Positions 1-5,074 of a stretch of 5,074 nt of DNA are shown here, piece after piece. A program made the position numbers and the translations under genes. The stretch comes from Christensenella sp. UBA5399. Lineage in GTDB: Bacteria; Bacillota; Clostridia; Christensenellales; Christensenellaceae. How positions within the stretch are numbered: position 1 is the stretch's first letter; each line of letters opens with the position of its first letter. Under the pieces are notes generated by a model. It was not told the origin of the DNA. It ran no database searches and was given only the letters and a program-made list of their open reading frames with translations. Where the stretch lies: assembly GCA_002407725.1 (NCBI GenBank), contig DHOD01000049.1, forward strand, positions 881-5,954. Direction: 5' to 3'.

Positions 1-749
1 AAAAAGCCGTATCCACCGAAGGATACCGCTATGTGCTGGGCAGCGTACTCAACCAGGTACTGCTGCACCAATCCATCATCGGCGAAGAGTGTAAAATCGC
101 GTTTGACATGATTGGGGATAGCCCCGACGTGATCATCGGCTGCGCGGGCGGCGGTTCCAACCTGGGCGGGCTGATTGCGCCTTTTATGCGGGATAAGCTG
201 CACAGCAGGGCAAACCCGCAGATCATTGCCGTCGAGCCTGCAAGCTGCCCCAGCTTCACCCGTGGCAAATATGCGTACGACTTCTGCGACACCGGCAAAA
301 TCACACCGCTGGCAAAGATGTACACGCTTGGTTCGGGCTTCATGCCCGCCGCCAACCACGCGGGCGGCCTACGCTTCCATGGTATGAGCCCCATTCTCTC
401 ACAGCTCTACCACGACGGATACATGGACGCGGTGGCCGTCGAGCAGATAAAGGTATTTGACGCTGCGGTGCTGTTCTCGCGGGTGGAATCCATATTGCCC
501 GCGCCCGAATCGGCCCACGCCATCTGTGAGGCGATCGAAGAAGCAAAGCGTTGCAAACAGACCGGGGAAGAGAAGACGATACTCTTCGGCCTGACAGGAA
601 CCGGTTACTTTGACATGAAAGCCTACGAGACATACCTGTCCGGCGCCATGACCGATTATCTTCCCACGGACGAGGAACTGCAGGCTGGATTCGACACGCT
701 GCCTGCTGTTGATGAACCGCCTTGCCGGGAAGAAGAAAAGACCGCTTAG
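1..749 (+). CDS. trpB: Tryptophan synthase beta chain, TrpB2 type (5' end cut off by the window)
   Basis: PLP-dependent fold-type II enzyme that joins indole to a serine-derived aminoacrylate to give L-tryptophan in the cytosol. The reading frame is open to the left edge (first full codon at base 3), so the N-terminal half, including the PLP lysine, is missing and about 248 residues remain. Seen in the sequence: STEGYRYVLGSVLNQVLLHQ just inside the edge, the PLP-phosphate loop GGGSN at 147-161, AGGLRFHGM at about 360-386, and PAPESAHAI near 504-530. These blocks are TrpB2 (long-type) signatures rather than TrpB1 ones. Where TrpB2 proteins usually have an SGHGHFD-like segment, this one reads LTGTGYFD. 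The C-terminus ends in an acidic tail (EEEKTA). Characterised TrpB2 enzymes can use O-phospho-L-serine as donor and do not require TrpA. A clear terminator follows. The family call is secure. Whether it serves synthesis or indole salvage is not visible. Confidence 0.93.
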   Translation, partial: KAVSTEGYRYVLGSVLNQVLLHQSIIGEECKIAFDMIGDSPDVIIGCAGGGSNLGGLIAPFMRDKLHSRANPQIIAVEPASCPSFTRGKYAYDFCDTGKITPLAKMYTLGSGFMPAANHAGGLRFHGMSPILSQLYHDGYMDAVAVEQIKVFDAAVLFSRVESILPAPESAHAICEAIEEAKRCKQTGEEKTILFGLTGTGYFDMKAYETYLSGAMTDYLPTDEELQAGFDTLPAVDEPPCREEEKTA

Positions 750-772
750 CCAGGTAACATCCAACACAAATC

Positions 773-810
773 AAAAATCCCTGCCAGCCTTCATGCCGGT
801 GGGGATTTTT
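773..810 (+). terminator. Intrinsic terminator after the trpB2-type gene
   Basis: AAAAATCCC (773-781) pairs perfectly with GGGATTTTT (802-810). The stem continues inward through two wobble pairs, CC/GG, one A-C mismatch and GC/GC to a six-base loop (789-794). The 3' arm ends in five T. It begins 23 bases after the stop codon. Because the A-tract pairs with the T-tract it might also work on the opposite strand. Confidence 0.85.
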
Positions 811-813
811 GCG

Positions 814-862
814 TCGTAGATTCCACTCCACCAATCGTAGACCATCCTGCCACAAGCGTAGG
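814..862 (+). repeat. Three CGTAG boxes at exact 21-bp spacing, possible operator
   Basis: The core CGTAG occurs at 815-819, 836-840 and 857-861, each exactly 21 bp (two helical turns) from the next. The first two copies share the longer TCGTAGA, and the third reads GCGTAGG. Outside the core the units are only loosely alike. The third box lies just upstream of the extended -10 at 883-891, where a regulator could touch RNA polymerase. This may be a binding array for the adjacent XRE protein or another factor. Chance cannot be excluded for such a short core. Confidence 0.35.
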
Positions 863-882
863 TATGCTTTTTTCTGTTCCAA

Positions 883-891
883 TGGTACAAT
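883..891 (+). promoter_or_regulatory. Extended -10 promoter for the XRE gene
   Basis: TGGTACAAT matches the extended -10 form TGnTATAAT with one mismatch. No good -35 is found 16-18 bp upstream (ATGCTT at 864-869 is weak), as is common for extended -10 promoters. Transcription would start near 898, giving a leader of about 50 bases before the ATG at 948. Confidence 0.5.
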
Positions 892-947
892 CGCTATAGA
901 AATACAACGACAGCGTCTACATCACTAAAGAAGGAGTAATAAGTACA

Positions 948-1550
948 ATGGAAGCAAAAGAAATTGGCGAGCGGATCGCAACCTTCCGGAAAAATAAAAA
1001 CATGACGCAACAACAGCTTGCGGATCAGCTGTCCCTCACCAACAAAGCGGTATCCAAATGGGAGACGGGCGAAGGCTACCCCGACATTACCATTCTGCCC
1101 GCGCTTGCCGCCGCGCTGGGCACCAGTATCGATGACATCATGCAGGACAGTGAAAGCCACCCTGCCGTCAGCCAGCCGCAGCTTAAAATACGCGCATCGC
1201 TGATATACAGTTTTATTGTGCTGGCAATCATGTTTTTTATCATTGCGTTCTTCCCCGGTAATGGCATCGTCGATTATATTGACCCTGCCACATTGGTATT
1301 TGTTGTCGTCATCGCGTTTACCATCGCGTTGGTGTTCATGCTTTTGGGCAAGTCCAGGGCGCTTATTCCCTATCTTCTGAAATGGGGATTCCCCCTAGCG
1401 GGCGGCGTAGTGGCAATACGGAACGCCATATTCTGCCTCTCCCGCTTTTCGTGGGATATGGTATACGGCCTCATATTTGCACCGCTGCTCTACGCATCAC
1501 TGATCTGTATGACAATATTTGTGATACGTTCGCTGATCGCAACAAAATAA
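948..1550 (+). CDS. XRE-family HTH regulator with C-terminal membrane domain
   Basis: Probable membrane-anchored transcription regulator of 200 residues. Residues 6-62 form a Cro/CI-type helix-turn-helix: GERIATFRKNKNMTQQQLAD, then the recognition helix around NKAVSKWETGEGYPDI, the hallmark of Firmicute XRE regulators. Residues 66-82 form a short polar linker. Then come hydrophobic stretches that look like membrane helices at about 83-103, 114-134 and 172-195, plus a weaker one at 138-160. The ATG is set by AAGGAG at 931-936 and by the normal N-terminus of the HTH. The gene stands alone between two terminators, with an extended -10 and a repeat array upstream that could serve autoregulation. 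HTH proteins with multi-helix membrane tails are common in Clostridia, and their ligands are mostly unknown. No sensor domain is recognisable, so the signal and target genes cannot be named. Confidence 0.88.
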   Translation: MEAKEIGERIATFRKNKNMTQQQLADQLSLTNKAVSKWETGEGYPDITILPALAAALGTSIDDIMQDSESHPAVSQPQLKIRASLIYSFIVLAIMFFIIAFFPGNGIVDYIDPATLVFVVVIAFTIALVFMLLGKSRALIPYLLKWGFPLAGGVVAIRNAIFCLSRFSWDMVYGLIFAPLLYASLICMTIFVIRSLIATK

Positions 1551-1577
1551 CACCAAGCAATCCGTACCGCATTTCCG

Positions 1578-1621
1578 GCATCTGCGCAACCATGCCCAGC
1601 CATCGCGCGGATGCTTTTTTT
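1578..1621 (+). terminator. Intrinsic terminator after the XRE gene
   Basis: GCATC-T-GCGC (1578-1587) pairs with GCGC-G-GATGC (1605-1614), a 10-bp stem with one T-G wobble and a 17-base loop. A run of seven T (1615-1621) follows directly. It begins 27 bases after the XRE stop codon. Confidence 0.85.
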
Positions 1622-1630
1622 ATAGTAAAA

Positions 1631-1639
1631 TGATATAAT
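1631..1639 (+). promoter_or_regulatory. Consensus extended -10, candidate promoter of the apgM-like/trpB operon
   Basis: TGATATAAT is a perfect TGnTATAAT. A 17-bp spacer would put the -35 in ATGCTT (1611-1616), a poor match that lies in the preceding terminator. Transcription would start near 1646, inside the left arm of the cloverleaf element, and give a structured leader of about 275 bases before the TTG at 1920. Because the area is TA-rich, a chance match is possible. No better promoter was seen between here and 1920. Confidence 0.45.
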
Positions 1640-1726
1640 ATAGTCAATCAACTTTGAAAACGTTCCATCGTTTTCAACACCAGGGCAACGCCCTGGTGTG
1701 CGCCAAGGGCGCACCGATTGACTATA
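1639..1726. repeat. 88-bp cloverleaf palindromic element (MITE-like or structured leader)
   Basis: A perfect 11-bp inverted repeat, TATAGTCAATC (1639-1649) and GATTGACTATA (1716-1726), encloses three perfect hairpins. The first is TTGAAAACG/CGTTTTCAA at 1654-1677 with a six-base loop. The second is CACCAGGGC/GCCCTGGTG at 1678-1698 with loop AAC. The third is TGCGCC/GGCGCA at 1699-1713 with loop AAG. Only 4, 0, 0 and 2 bases lie unpaired at the junction, so the single strand folds into a compact four-way cloverleaf. The ends can be read as TA direct repeats (1639-1640 and 1725-1726) flanking TAGTCAATC/GATTGACTA termini. That layout is seen in non-autonomous elements mobilised by IS630/Tc1-mariner transposases. 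It has no coding capacity. Alternatively it is a cis-acting RNA of the downstream operon. The structure is certain, its nature is not. Confidence 0.75.
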
Positions 1727-1736
1727 CACGGCAAAT

Positions 1737-1798
1737 CTGCCGTCCACAGGACGGCGGCGTGCAGCTGGCATGACCCATGCAAGGCTTTCCCAAGAGCC
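1737..1798. other. Further hairpins in the leader of the apgM-like gene
   Basis: Right after the cloverleaf comes a 9-bp stem CTGCCGTCC/GGACGGCGG (1737-1757, one wobble) with triloop ACA. GCATG/CATGC (1768-1780) with triloop ACC follows, then GGCTT/AAG..CC (1783-1798) with a small bulge. An alternative stem ACGGCA/TGCCGT (1728-1743) overlaps and would exclude the first. Together with the cloverleaf this leaves little unstructured sequence between 1639 and 1798. Bases 1799-1838 show nothing clear. Confidence 0.5.
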
Positions 1799-1838
1799 AA
1801 GCGTATCTCGCGCCGGCGATTGGTTGAAAGCGGCTGCT

Positions 1839-1862
1839 AAAACTGTCATCCGGACTGTTTTT
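1839..1862 (+). terminator. Weak hairpin with T run before the apgM-like gene, possible attenuator
   Basis: AAAAC-T-GTC (1839-1847) pairs with GAC-T-GTTTT (1853-1861) around loop ATCCG, with one central T-T mismatch. The 3' arm ends in five T (1858-1862). The stem is short and AU-rich, so it is at best a weak terminator. It lies inside the presumed leader, 58 bases before the start codon, where a conditional terminator would sit. Confidence 0.25.
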
Positions 1863-1907
1863 AAAGTTGTTTAAGTATAGTTTTGTATACGAATGAACAA
1901 CGAAGGC

Positions 1908-1914
1908 AGGTGAT
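1908..1914 (+). promoter_or_regulatory. Shine-Dalgarno that fixes a TTG start
   Basis: AGGTGAT is complementary to the 3' end of 16S rRNA and ends five bases before TTG at 1920-1922. It supports the TTG as the true start of the apgM-like gene, which opens with the conserved family N-terminus directly after that codon. Confidence 0.75.
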
Positions 1915-1919
1915 ACGAC

Positions 1920-3059
1920 TTGAAAAAAATAACAATTGTGCTGGACGGTGTGGCTGACCGCCCCAACGCCCGTCTTGACAATAAAACGCCGCTGGAATAT
2001 GCAAAAACGCCCAATCTGGACAGGCTGTTTGCGCAATCGAAGTGCGGCACGGTCAAAACGATCCCCGACGGGTTGGAGATTGGCAGCGCCGTTGCCAACC
2101 TGAGCCTGCTGGGGTTTGACCCCGCGACATACAGGGGGCGGGCTGTCATCGAGGCGGCCGGGCTGCACATGCCCATTGACGAAAACGACCTGTACATCCG
2201 CGTCAATATGGTGACGTTTGAAGGCGGCCGCTTTGAGGACAGCAGTATCAAGAGCTACAGCGCGTACGACATCGCGACCGAAAAAGCCCAGCCGGTTGCC
2301 GAAGCGTTGGCAGCCGCTGTATATGACGATCAATTCCAACTGCATTACTGCGGTTCGTTTCGCAATATACTGATTGTCAAAGACGGCAAAAAGTTATATC
2401 CCCTCGACTTCATGCCCGCGCACGACATCATCGGCCAGCCGATCAGGCCGTTTATACAAACGGAGGGCAAACAGGCGCCTTTCTTCGACTTGATGAAAAA
2501 ATCATATGACTTTTTACAGACACAAAACAGCGATATCAACGGCGTATGGTTTTGGGGCGCGTCCATCATGCCGGAGATCGCAGGAGACACTGCCGGACGG
2601 GTGGCGCTATCCGAAACGCTGCTGATGGACGGCATCACAGAGATTTCCGGCATCCCCAACATCGGCACGGTGCGCGAGGGCCGGTCCTTTGACGATTTCC
2701 TTGCAGAAAAGCTGCAAAAATCCATCGGGGCCGTGCATGATTACGACAATATCTACGTACACATACAGGAAACGGACGACCTCAGCCACGAGTTGGAACC
2801 GCTAGCAAAGGCGCAAGCAGTGGAATCCTTTGACCGCATATTCCTGCCTGCTTTCCTGGACGGCATCAAGGGCGATTATACGCTCAAGCTGACGTCCGAT
2901 CACTTCACGTTCTCCGATACCGGGGCACACGGTGGCGAGTCTGTTCCCTTCCTGTTTTATGATTTTCGAAGCAATGCATCCTCCGCGGGAAGGTATACAG
3001 AGCAGAATTGCCGTGAAAGCGGTCTGCACGTGGATGCCGCAGGGTTTCAACAGCTATAA
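1920..3059 (+). CDS. ApgM-like protein: cofactor-independent phosphoglycerate mutase / proposed homoserine kinase family
   Basis: Cytosolic member of the alkaline phosphatase superfamily, 379 residues, close to the roughly 400 usual for archaeal-type phosphoglycerate mutases. Visible blocks: ITIVLDGVADRP with metal-ligand Asp9; TPLEYAKTPNLDRL (23-36); GSAVANLSLLGFDP (55-68) with candidate nucleophile Ser56; GRAVIEAA (73-80); HIQETDDLSH (281-290); FDR (305-306 region); TSDHFTF (325-331); and GAHGGESVPF (336-344). The metal-binding Asp and His residues therefore seem present. From memory of the family, the nucleophile loop usually reads GSDVAN, so Ala57 replaces an Asp, and the WGQGKKP-like loop is here WGASIMPE (212-219). 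Members convert 3- to 2-phosphoglycerate, or, near threonine genes, are proposed homoserine kinases. Here the gene lies 50 bases upstream of trpB, probably in one transcript. Family membership is secure. The substrate is open, so no symbol is given. Confidence 0.85.
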   Translation: MKKITIVLDGVADRPNARLDNKTPLEYAKTPNLDRLFAQSKCGTVKTIPDGLEIGSAVANLSLLGFDPATYRGRAVIEAAGLHMPIDENDLYIRVNMVTFEGGRFEDSSIKSYSAYDIATEKAQPVAEALAAAVYDDQFQLHYCGSFRNILIVKDGKKLYPLDFMPAHDIIGQPIRPFIQTEGKQAPFFDLMKKSYDFLQTQNSDINGVWFWGASIMPEIAGDTAGRVALSETLLMDGITEISGIPNIGTVREGRSFDDFLAEKLQKSIGAVHDYDNIYVHIQETDDLSHELEPLAKAQAVESFDRIFLPAFLDGIKGDYTLKLTSDHFTFSDTGAHGGESVPFLFYDFRSNASSAGRYTEQNCRESGLHVDAAGFQQL

Positions 3060-3086
3060 ATACAACAAATATAAAACGAACAATAG

Positions 3087-3092
3087 AAAGGA
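3087..3092 (+). promoter_or_regulatory. Distant Shine-Dalgarno of trpB
   Basis: AAAGGA is the only purine-rich ribosome site before trpB, but it ends 17 bases before the ATG at 3110, about twice the usual spacing. An in-frame TAA at 3104-3106 rules out an earlier start, and the next Met (codon 101) is inside the catalytic core. The ATG at 3110 is therefore forced and initiation may be weak or coupled. Confidence 0.45.
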
Positions 3093-3109
3093 AAACAGAA
3101 TATTAAACT

Positions 3110-4324
3110 ATGGATTATCAAACTTACCTGAAAAATTATCCCGATAGAAACGGCCATTTTGGCGAATTCGGCGGCGTTTTTATACCCGACGAGCTGGTTC
3201 CGGCATTCCAGGAGATTTCCGAGGCCTACCAGACCATCTGTCATTCCTCCAAGTTCATCAGCGAACTGCGGCGCATCCGCAAGGAATTCCAGGGCAGGCC
3301 AACGCCGGTATACCATTGCGAACGCCTGTCGCGCATGGCCGGGCTCGCTCAGATTTACCTGAAACGCGAGGACCTCAACCACACGGGCGCGCACAAACTC
3401 AACCACTGCATGGGCGAGGGACTGCTTGCCAACTACATGGGTAAGAAAAAGCTGATTGCCGAAACAGGCGCGGGCCAGCACGGCGTTGCCCTCGCAACGG
3501 CGGCGGCTTTCTTTGGCCTGGACTGCGAAATTCATATGGGCAGCGTGGACATCGCAAAACAAGCGCCCAATGTGACGCGCATGAAGGTGCTGGGCGCCAA
3601 GGTTGTGGAGGTCACGCGTGGCGCAGCCACGCTCAAAGAAGCGGTCGATTCCGCCTTTGAGGCCTATGCCCGCGATTACAAAGATTCCATATACTGCATC
3701 GGCTCCGCCGTGGGGCCACACCCTTTCCCGTTGATGGTGCGTGACTTCCAGATGGTGGTGGGTATCGAGGCGCGGGAGCAGTTTATTGAAATGACCGGCA
3801 ACCTCCCCGATGCGGTCTGTGCGTGCGTCGGCGGCGGCAGCAACTCCGCTGGCATGTTCACGCCCTTCCTCAATGACCCTGTCGAGATCTACGGTGTAGA
3901 ACCGATGGGCCGGGGTGAAAAACCGGGCGACAACGCCGCATCCATCACGTTTGGCAGCAAAGGGGTGCTGCATGGGTTCGAGAGCTACCTGTTGCAGGAT
4001 GCGGATGGCAAAGCCGCGCCCGTATACTCGATTGCCAGCGGGCTGGATTACCCCTCTGTCGGGCCGGAGCACGCCTTCCTGCACCAGCAGGGCCGCGCCA
4101 ATTATGTCAGCGCCACCGACGAAGAGGCAATTGAAGCCTTCTTTAAGCTGTCGCATTACGAAGGCATCATCCCTGCGCTGGAGAGTGCGCATGCCGTCGC
4201 TTATGCCATGAAGCTTGCGCAAAAAATGCACACCGGCGCTATCCTCGTCAATTTAAGCGGCCGGGGCGACAAGGATATCGACTACGTTGTAGAGCATTAT
4301 GGCTTAGGTGAAAAATACCTATAA
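3110..4324 (+). CDS. trpB: Tryptophan synthase beta chain, canonical TrpB1 type
   Basis: Complete PLP-dependent beta subunit of 404 residues, the normal length. It condenses indole with L-serine to L-tryptophan. Motifs in order: [14 protein letters not shown] (16-29); GRPTPVY (62-68); [15 protein letters not shown] (85-99) with PLP lysine Lys96; [11 protein letters not shown] (117-127) with catalytic Glu118; [10 protein letters not shown] (198-207); GGGSN phosphate loop (241-245); [10 protein letters not shown] (310-319) with Asp313; [10 protein letters not shown] (353-362) with Glu359; and NLSGRGDKD (381-389) with Ser383 at the pyridine nitrogen. All catalytic positions are intact. It follows the apgM-like gene by 50 bases and is closed by a terminator. 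No trpA follows, although canonical beta subunits normally work with TrpA, so either trpA lies elsewhere or this enzyme uses free indole. It is clearly a different lineage from the TrpB2 at the left edge. Confidence 0.96.
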   Translation: MDYQTYLKNYPDRNGHFGEFGGVFIPDELVPAFQEISEAYQTICHSSKFISELRRIRKEFQGRPTPVYHCERLSRMAGLAQIYLKREDLNHTGAHKLNHCMGEGLLANYMGKKKLIAETGAGQHGVALATAAAFFGLDCEIHMGSVDIAKQAPNVTRMKVLGAKVVEVTRGAATLKEAVDSAFEAYARDYKDSIYCIGSAVGPHPFPLMVRDFQMVVGIEAREQFIEMTGNLPDAVCACVGGGSNSAGMFTPFLNDPVEIYGVEPMGRGEKPGDNAASITFGSKGVLHGFESYLLQDADGKAAPVYSIASGLDYPSVGPEHAFLHQQGRANYVSATDEEAIEAFFKLSHYEGIIPALESAHAVAYAMKLAQKMHTGAILVNLSGRGDKDIDYVVEHYGLGEKYL

Positions 4325-4355
4325 TCCTCACCAGATAACAAGAAAACATGATCGC

Positions 4356-4383
4356 AAAAAGCTCCCTTCTCCGGGGGCTTTTT
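4356..4383 (+). terminator. Intrinsic terminator of the apgM-like/trpB operon
   Basis: AAAAAGCTCCC (4356-4366) pairs with GGGGGCTTTTT (4373-4383), 11 bp with one T-G wobble and a six-base loop. It begins 31 bases after the trpB stop codon. The A-tract opposite the T-tract means it could also act on the other strand. CGCAAAAAG occurs at 4353-4361 and again at 4390-4398. No gene was found from 4384 to 4614. That stretch is A+T-rich, with an isolated TATAAT at 4491-4496 lacking a -35. Confidence 0.85.
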
Positions 4384-4558
4384 CGGTTGCGCAAAAAGTG
4401 ATTTTGACAAAAATATTTTGAAAGATTTGCGAACCTCTTGCAAGACTTATGGGCATTCTCTTACGGCGATGGTTTTATGCGCTATAGGGATATAATTGCC
4501 AAACCGCATCGTATTTTCTCGTATTCAAACGAATATTTGCTTATATGATTATATATCG

Positions 4559-4587
4559 TTGCAAATACCACTTGTTCGGTGTATACT
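4559..4587 (+). promoter_or_regulatory. Sigma-A type promoter of the lipoprotein gene
   Basis: TTGCAA (4559-4564) and TATACT (4582-4587) are separated by exactly 17 bp and match the consensus boxes at 4 and 5 of 6 positions. Transcription would start near 4594, giving a leader of about 20 bases that just includes the AGGAG at 4604-4608. The A+T-rich stretch upstream (about 4535-4558) could act as an UP element. Confidence 0.65.
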
Positions 4588-4603
4588 GATCAAAAACAGC
4601 AAC

Positions 4604-4608
4604 AGGAG
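4604..4608 (+). promoter_or_regulatory. Shine-Dalgarno that sets the lipoprotein start
   Basis: AGGAG lies six bases before ATG at 4615. This selects that ATG over an in-frame GTG at 4579, which overlaps the promoter and would put 12 polar residues in front of the signal peptide. Confidence 0.8.
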
Positions 4609-4614
4609 TATTTT

Positions 4615-5019
4615 ATGAGCAAAATCAAAGTAATTGTAAGCATGTTGGCCGTTGTCTTGATGGTATTTGCCCTGGCGGCATGTACACCCAAGGATGATAG
4701 CAACGGCGATGGCAGCATACCGGAAGGCCAGGAAGGCATGGCATATCGCGAGGTAGAGGACGCAGCCGGCGGGCAAATCGCCTCTCCTGGCGAAGAGAAC
4801 CAGATGCAGACGATTTCCGGCACCATCACGGATGCTTCCATGCACACGATCACCATCGAGACGGATGACGGGGCCAGCCTGACTTTCAGTACAGAGGATG
4901 CCGATACAAGCGGTGCAGACGGGCTGGAAACAGGTTCTACCGCAACCATCATCTACTCGGGGGATATCGACGGCACCGATACGTCGGGCGTCACGGTCAA
5001 CGTTGTTACGCAGCCATAA
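4615..5019 (+). CDS. Small acidic lipoprotein, function unknown
   Basis: Predicted membrane-anchored exported protein of 134 residues. The N-terminus is a type II signal peptide: basic start (MSKIK), hydrophobic core at 6-20, lipobox LAAC with lipidated Cys23. The mature part starts with a polar, Asp/Gly/Ser-rich spacer (about 24-65) suited to holding a domain away from the membrane. A compact beta-rich domain (about 66-132) follows, built from alternating strands such as SGTITDAS, HTITIETDDG, SLTFSTEDA, TATIIYSGDI and SGVTVNVV, suggesting a small OB- or SH3-like barrel. Similar domains are frequent in clostridial secreted proteins without known function. It has its own promoter directly upstream and follows the trpB terminator, so it is probably a separate unit with no link to tryptophan metabolism. 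No terminator is seen in the last 55 bases. Confidence 0.85.
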   Translation: MSKIKVIVSMLAVVLMVFALAACTPKDDSNGDGSIPEGQEGMAYREVEDAAGGQIASPGEENQMQTISGTITDASMHTITIETDDGASLTFSTEDADTSGADGLETGSTATIIYSGDIDGTDTSGVTVNVVTQP

Positions 5020-5074
5020 AGCAGAGGGATATTTACAACAGGTAATAAATTGGCAACGTTTCAAATTTTGTGTA

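Noticed and set aside
1382..1633. Plus-strand frame of 83 codons overlapping the end of the XRE gene
   Set aside because: It is out of frame with the membrane segment and runs through the terminator. No ribosome site and no recognisable protein.
1867..1891. Promoter TTGTTT / TATACG just before the apgM-like gene
   Set aside because: The two boxes are only 13 bp apart, too close for a sigma-A promoter, and each matches the consensus poorly.
1640..1919. T-box or TRAP-controlled leader
   Set aside because: The hairpin-rich leader invites this idea, but no T-box core sequence and no series of GAG/UAG repeats was found.
1722..2345. Minus-strand frame of 207 codons over the leader and the apgM-like gene
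   Set aside because: It runs across the hairpin region and antisense to a clearly conserved gene. No family features were seen.
3047..4231. Open frame of 394 codons on the minus strand across trpB
   Set aside because: It mirrors the highly conserved trpB gene, has no recognisable motif, and its protein is rich in Arg, His and Gly as expected from the antisense of a biased coding frame.
4404..4409. Perfect TTGACA -35 box
   Set aside because: No acceptable -10 is present 15-19 bases downstream (the 17-bp position reads TTGCGA).
4449..4487. Twelve-codon frame MGILLRRWFYAL as a leader peptide
   Set aside because: No ribosome site precedes it, and it is followed by neither a terminator nor a biosynthetic gene.
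4579..4614. In-frame GTG as an earlier start of the lipoprotein
   Set aside because: It lies inside the promoter and would put 12 polar residues before the signal peptide. The ATG at 4615 has AGGAG six bases upstream.

Overview
The window looks like a chromosomal segment of a Clostridia-type Firmicute of moderate G+C. Supporting signs are strong AGGAG-type ribosome binding sites, a TTG start, an XRE regulator with the AVSKWETG recognition helix typical of this group, a short lipoprotein with an LAAC lipobox, and intrinsic terminators with long T runs. The family Christensenellaceae or Oscillospiraceae is only a guess. All genes lie on the + strand, in four transcription units.

Layout. (1) Bases 1-749 hold the 3' part of a TrpB2-type tryptophan synthase beta gene, closed by a strong terminator at 773-810. 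(2) Bases 948-1550 encode an XRE-family DNA-binding protein fused to a membrane domain. It is preceded by three CGTAG boxes at exact 21-bp spacing and an extended -10 promoter, and followed by a terminator at 1578-1621. (3) Bases 1622-1919 carry no gene but are full of structure. An 88-bp element (1639-1726) has a perfect 11-bp outer inverted repeat enclosing three perfect hairpins packed almost without spacers, that is, a cloverleaf or four-way junction. More hairpins follow. A consensus extended -10 (1631-1639) overlaps its left edge. (4) Bases 1920-3059 and 3110-4324 form a probable two-gene operon: a divergent archaeal-type phosphoglycerate mutase / proposed homoserine kinase family protein (apgM-like), then a complete canonical TrpB1-type beta subunit. 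A terminator at 4356-4383 ends it, and no trpA follows. (5) Bases 4615-5019 encode a small acidic lipoprotein behind its own promoter.

Functional reading. Two different TrpB lineages (TrpB2 and TrpB1) lie within about 2.4 kb of each other, with no trpA visible, and the TrpB1 gene is paired with an apgM-family gene. Characterised TrpB2 enzymes can use O-phospho-L-serine, and apgM relatives have been proposed to act as homoserine kinases. A testable idea is therefore a small indole-salvage or tryptophan-forming module in which the apgM-like protein handles a phosphorylated three- or four-carbon substrate for a fold-type II PLP enzyme. This is inference. The most unusual direct observation in the DNA is the cloverleaf element in the leader of that operon.
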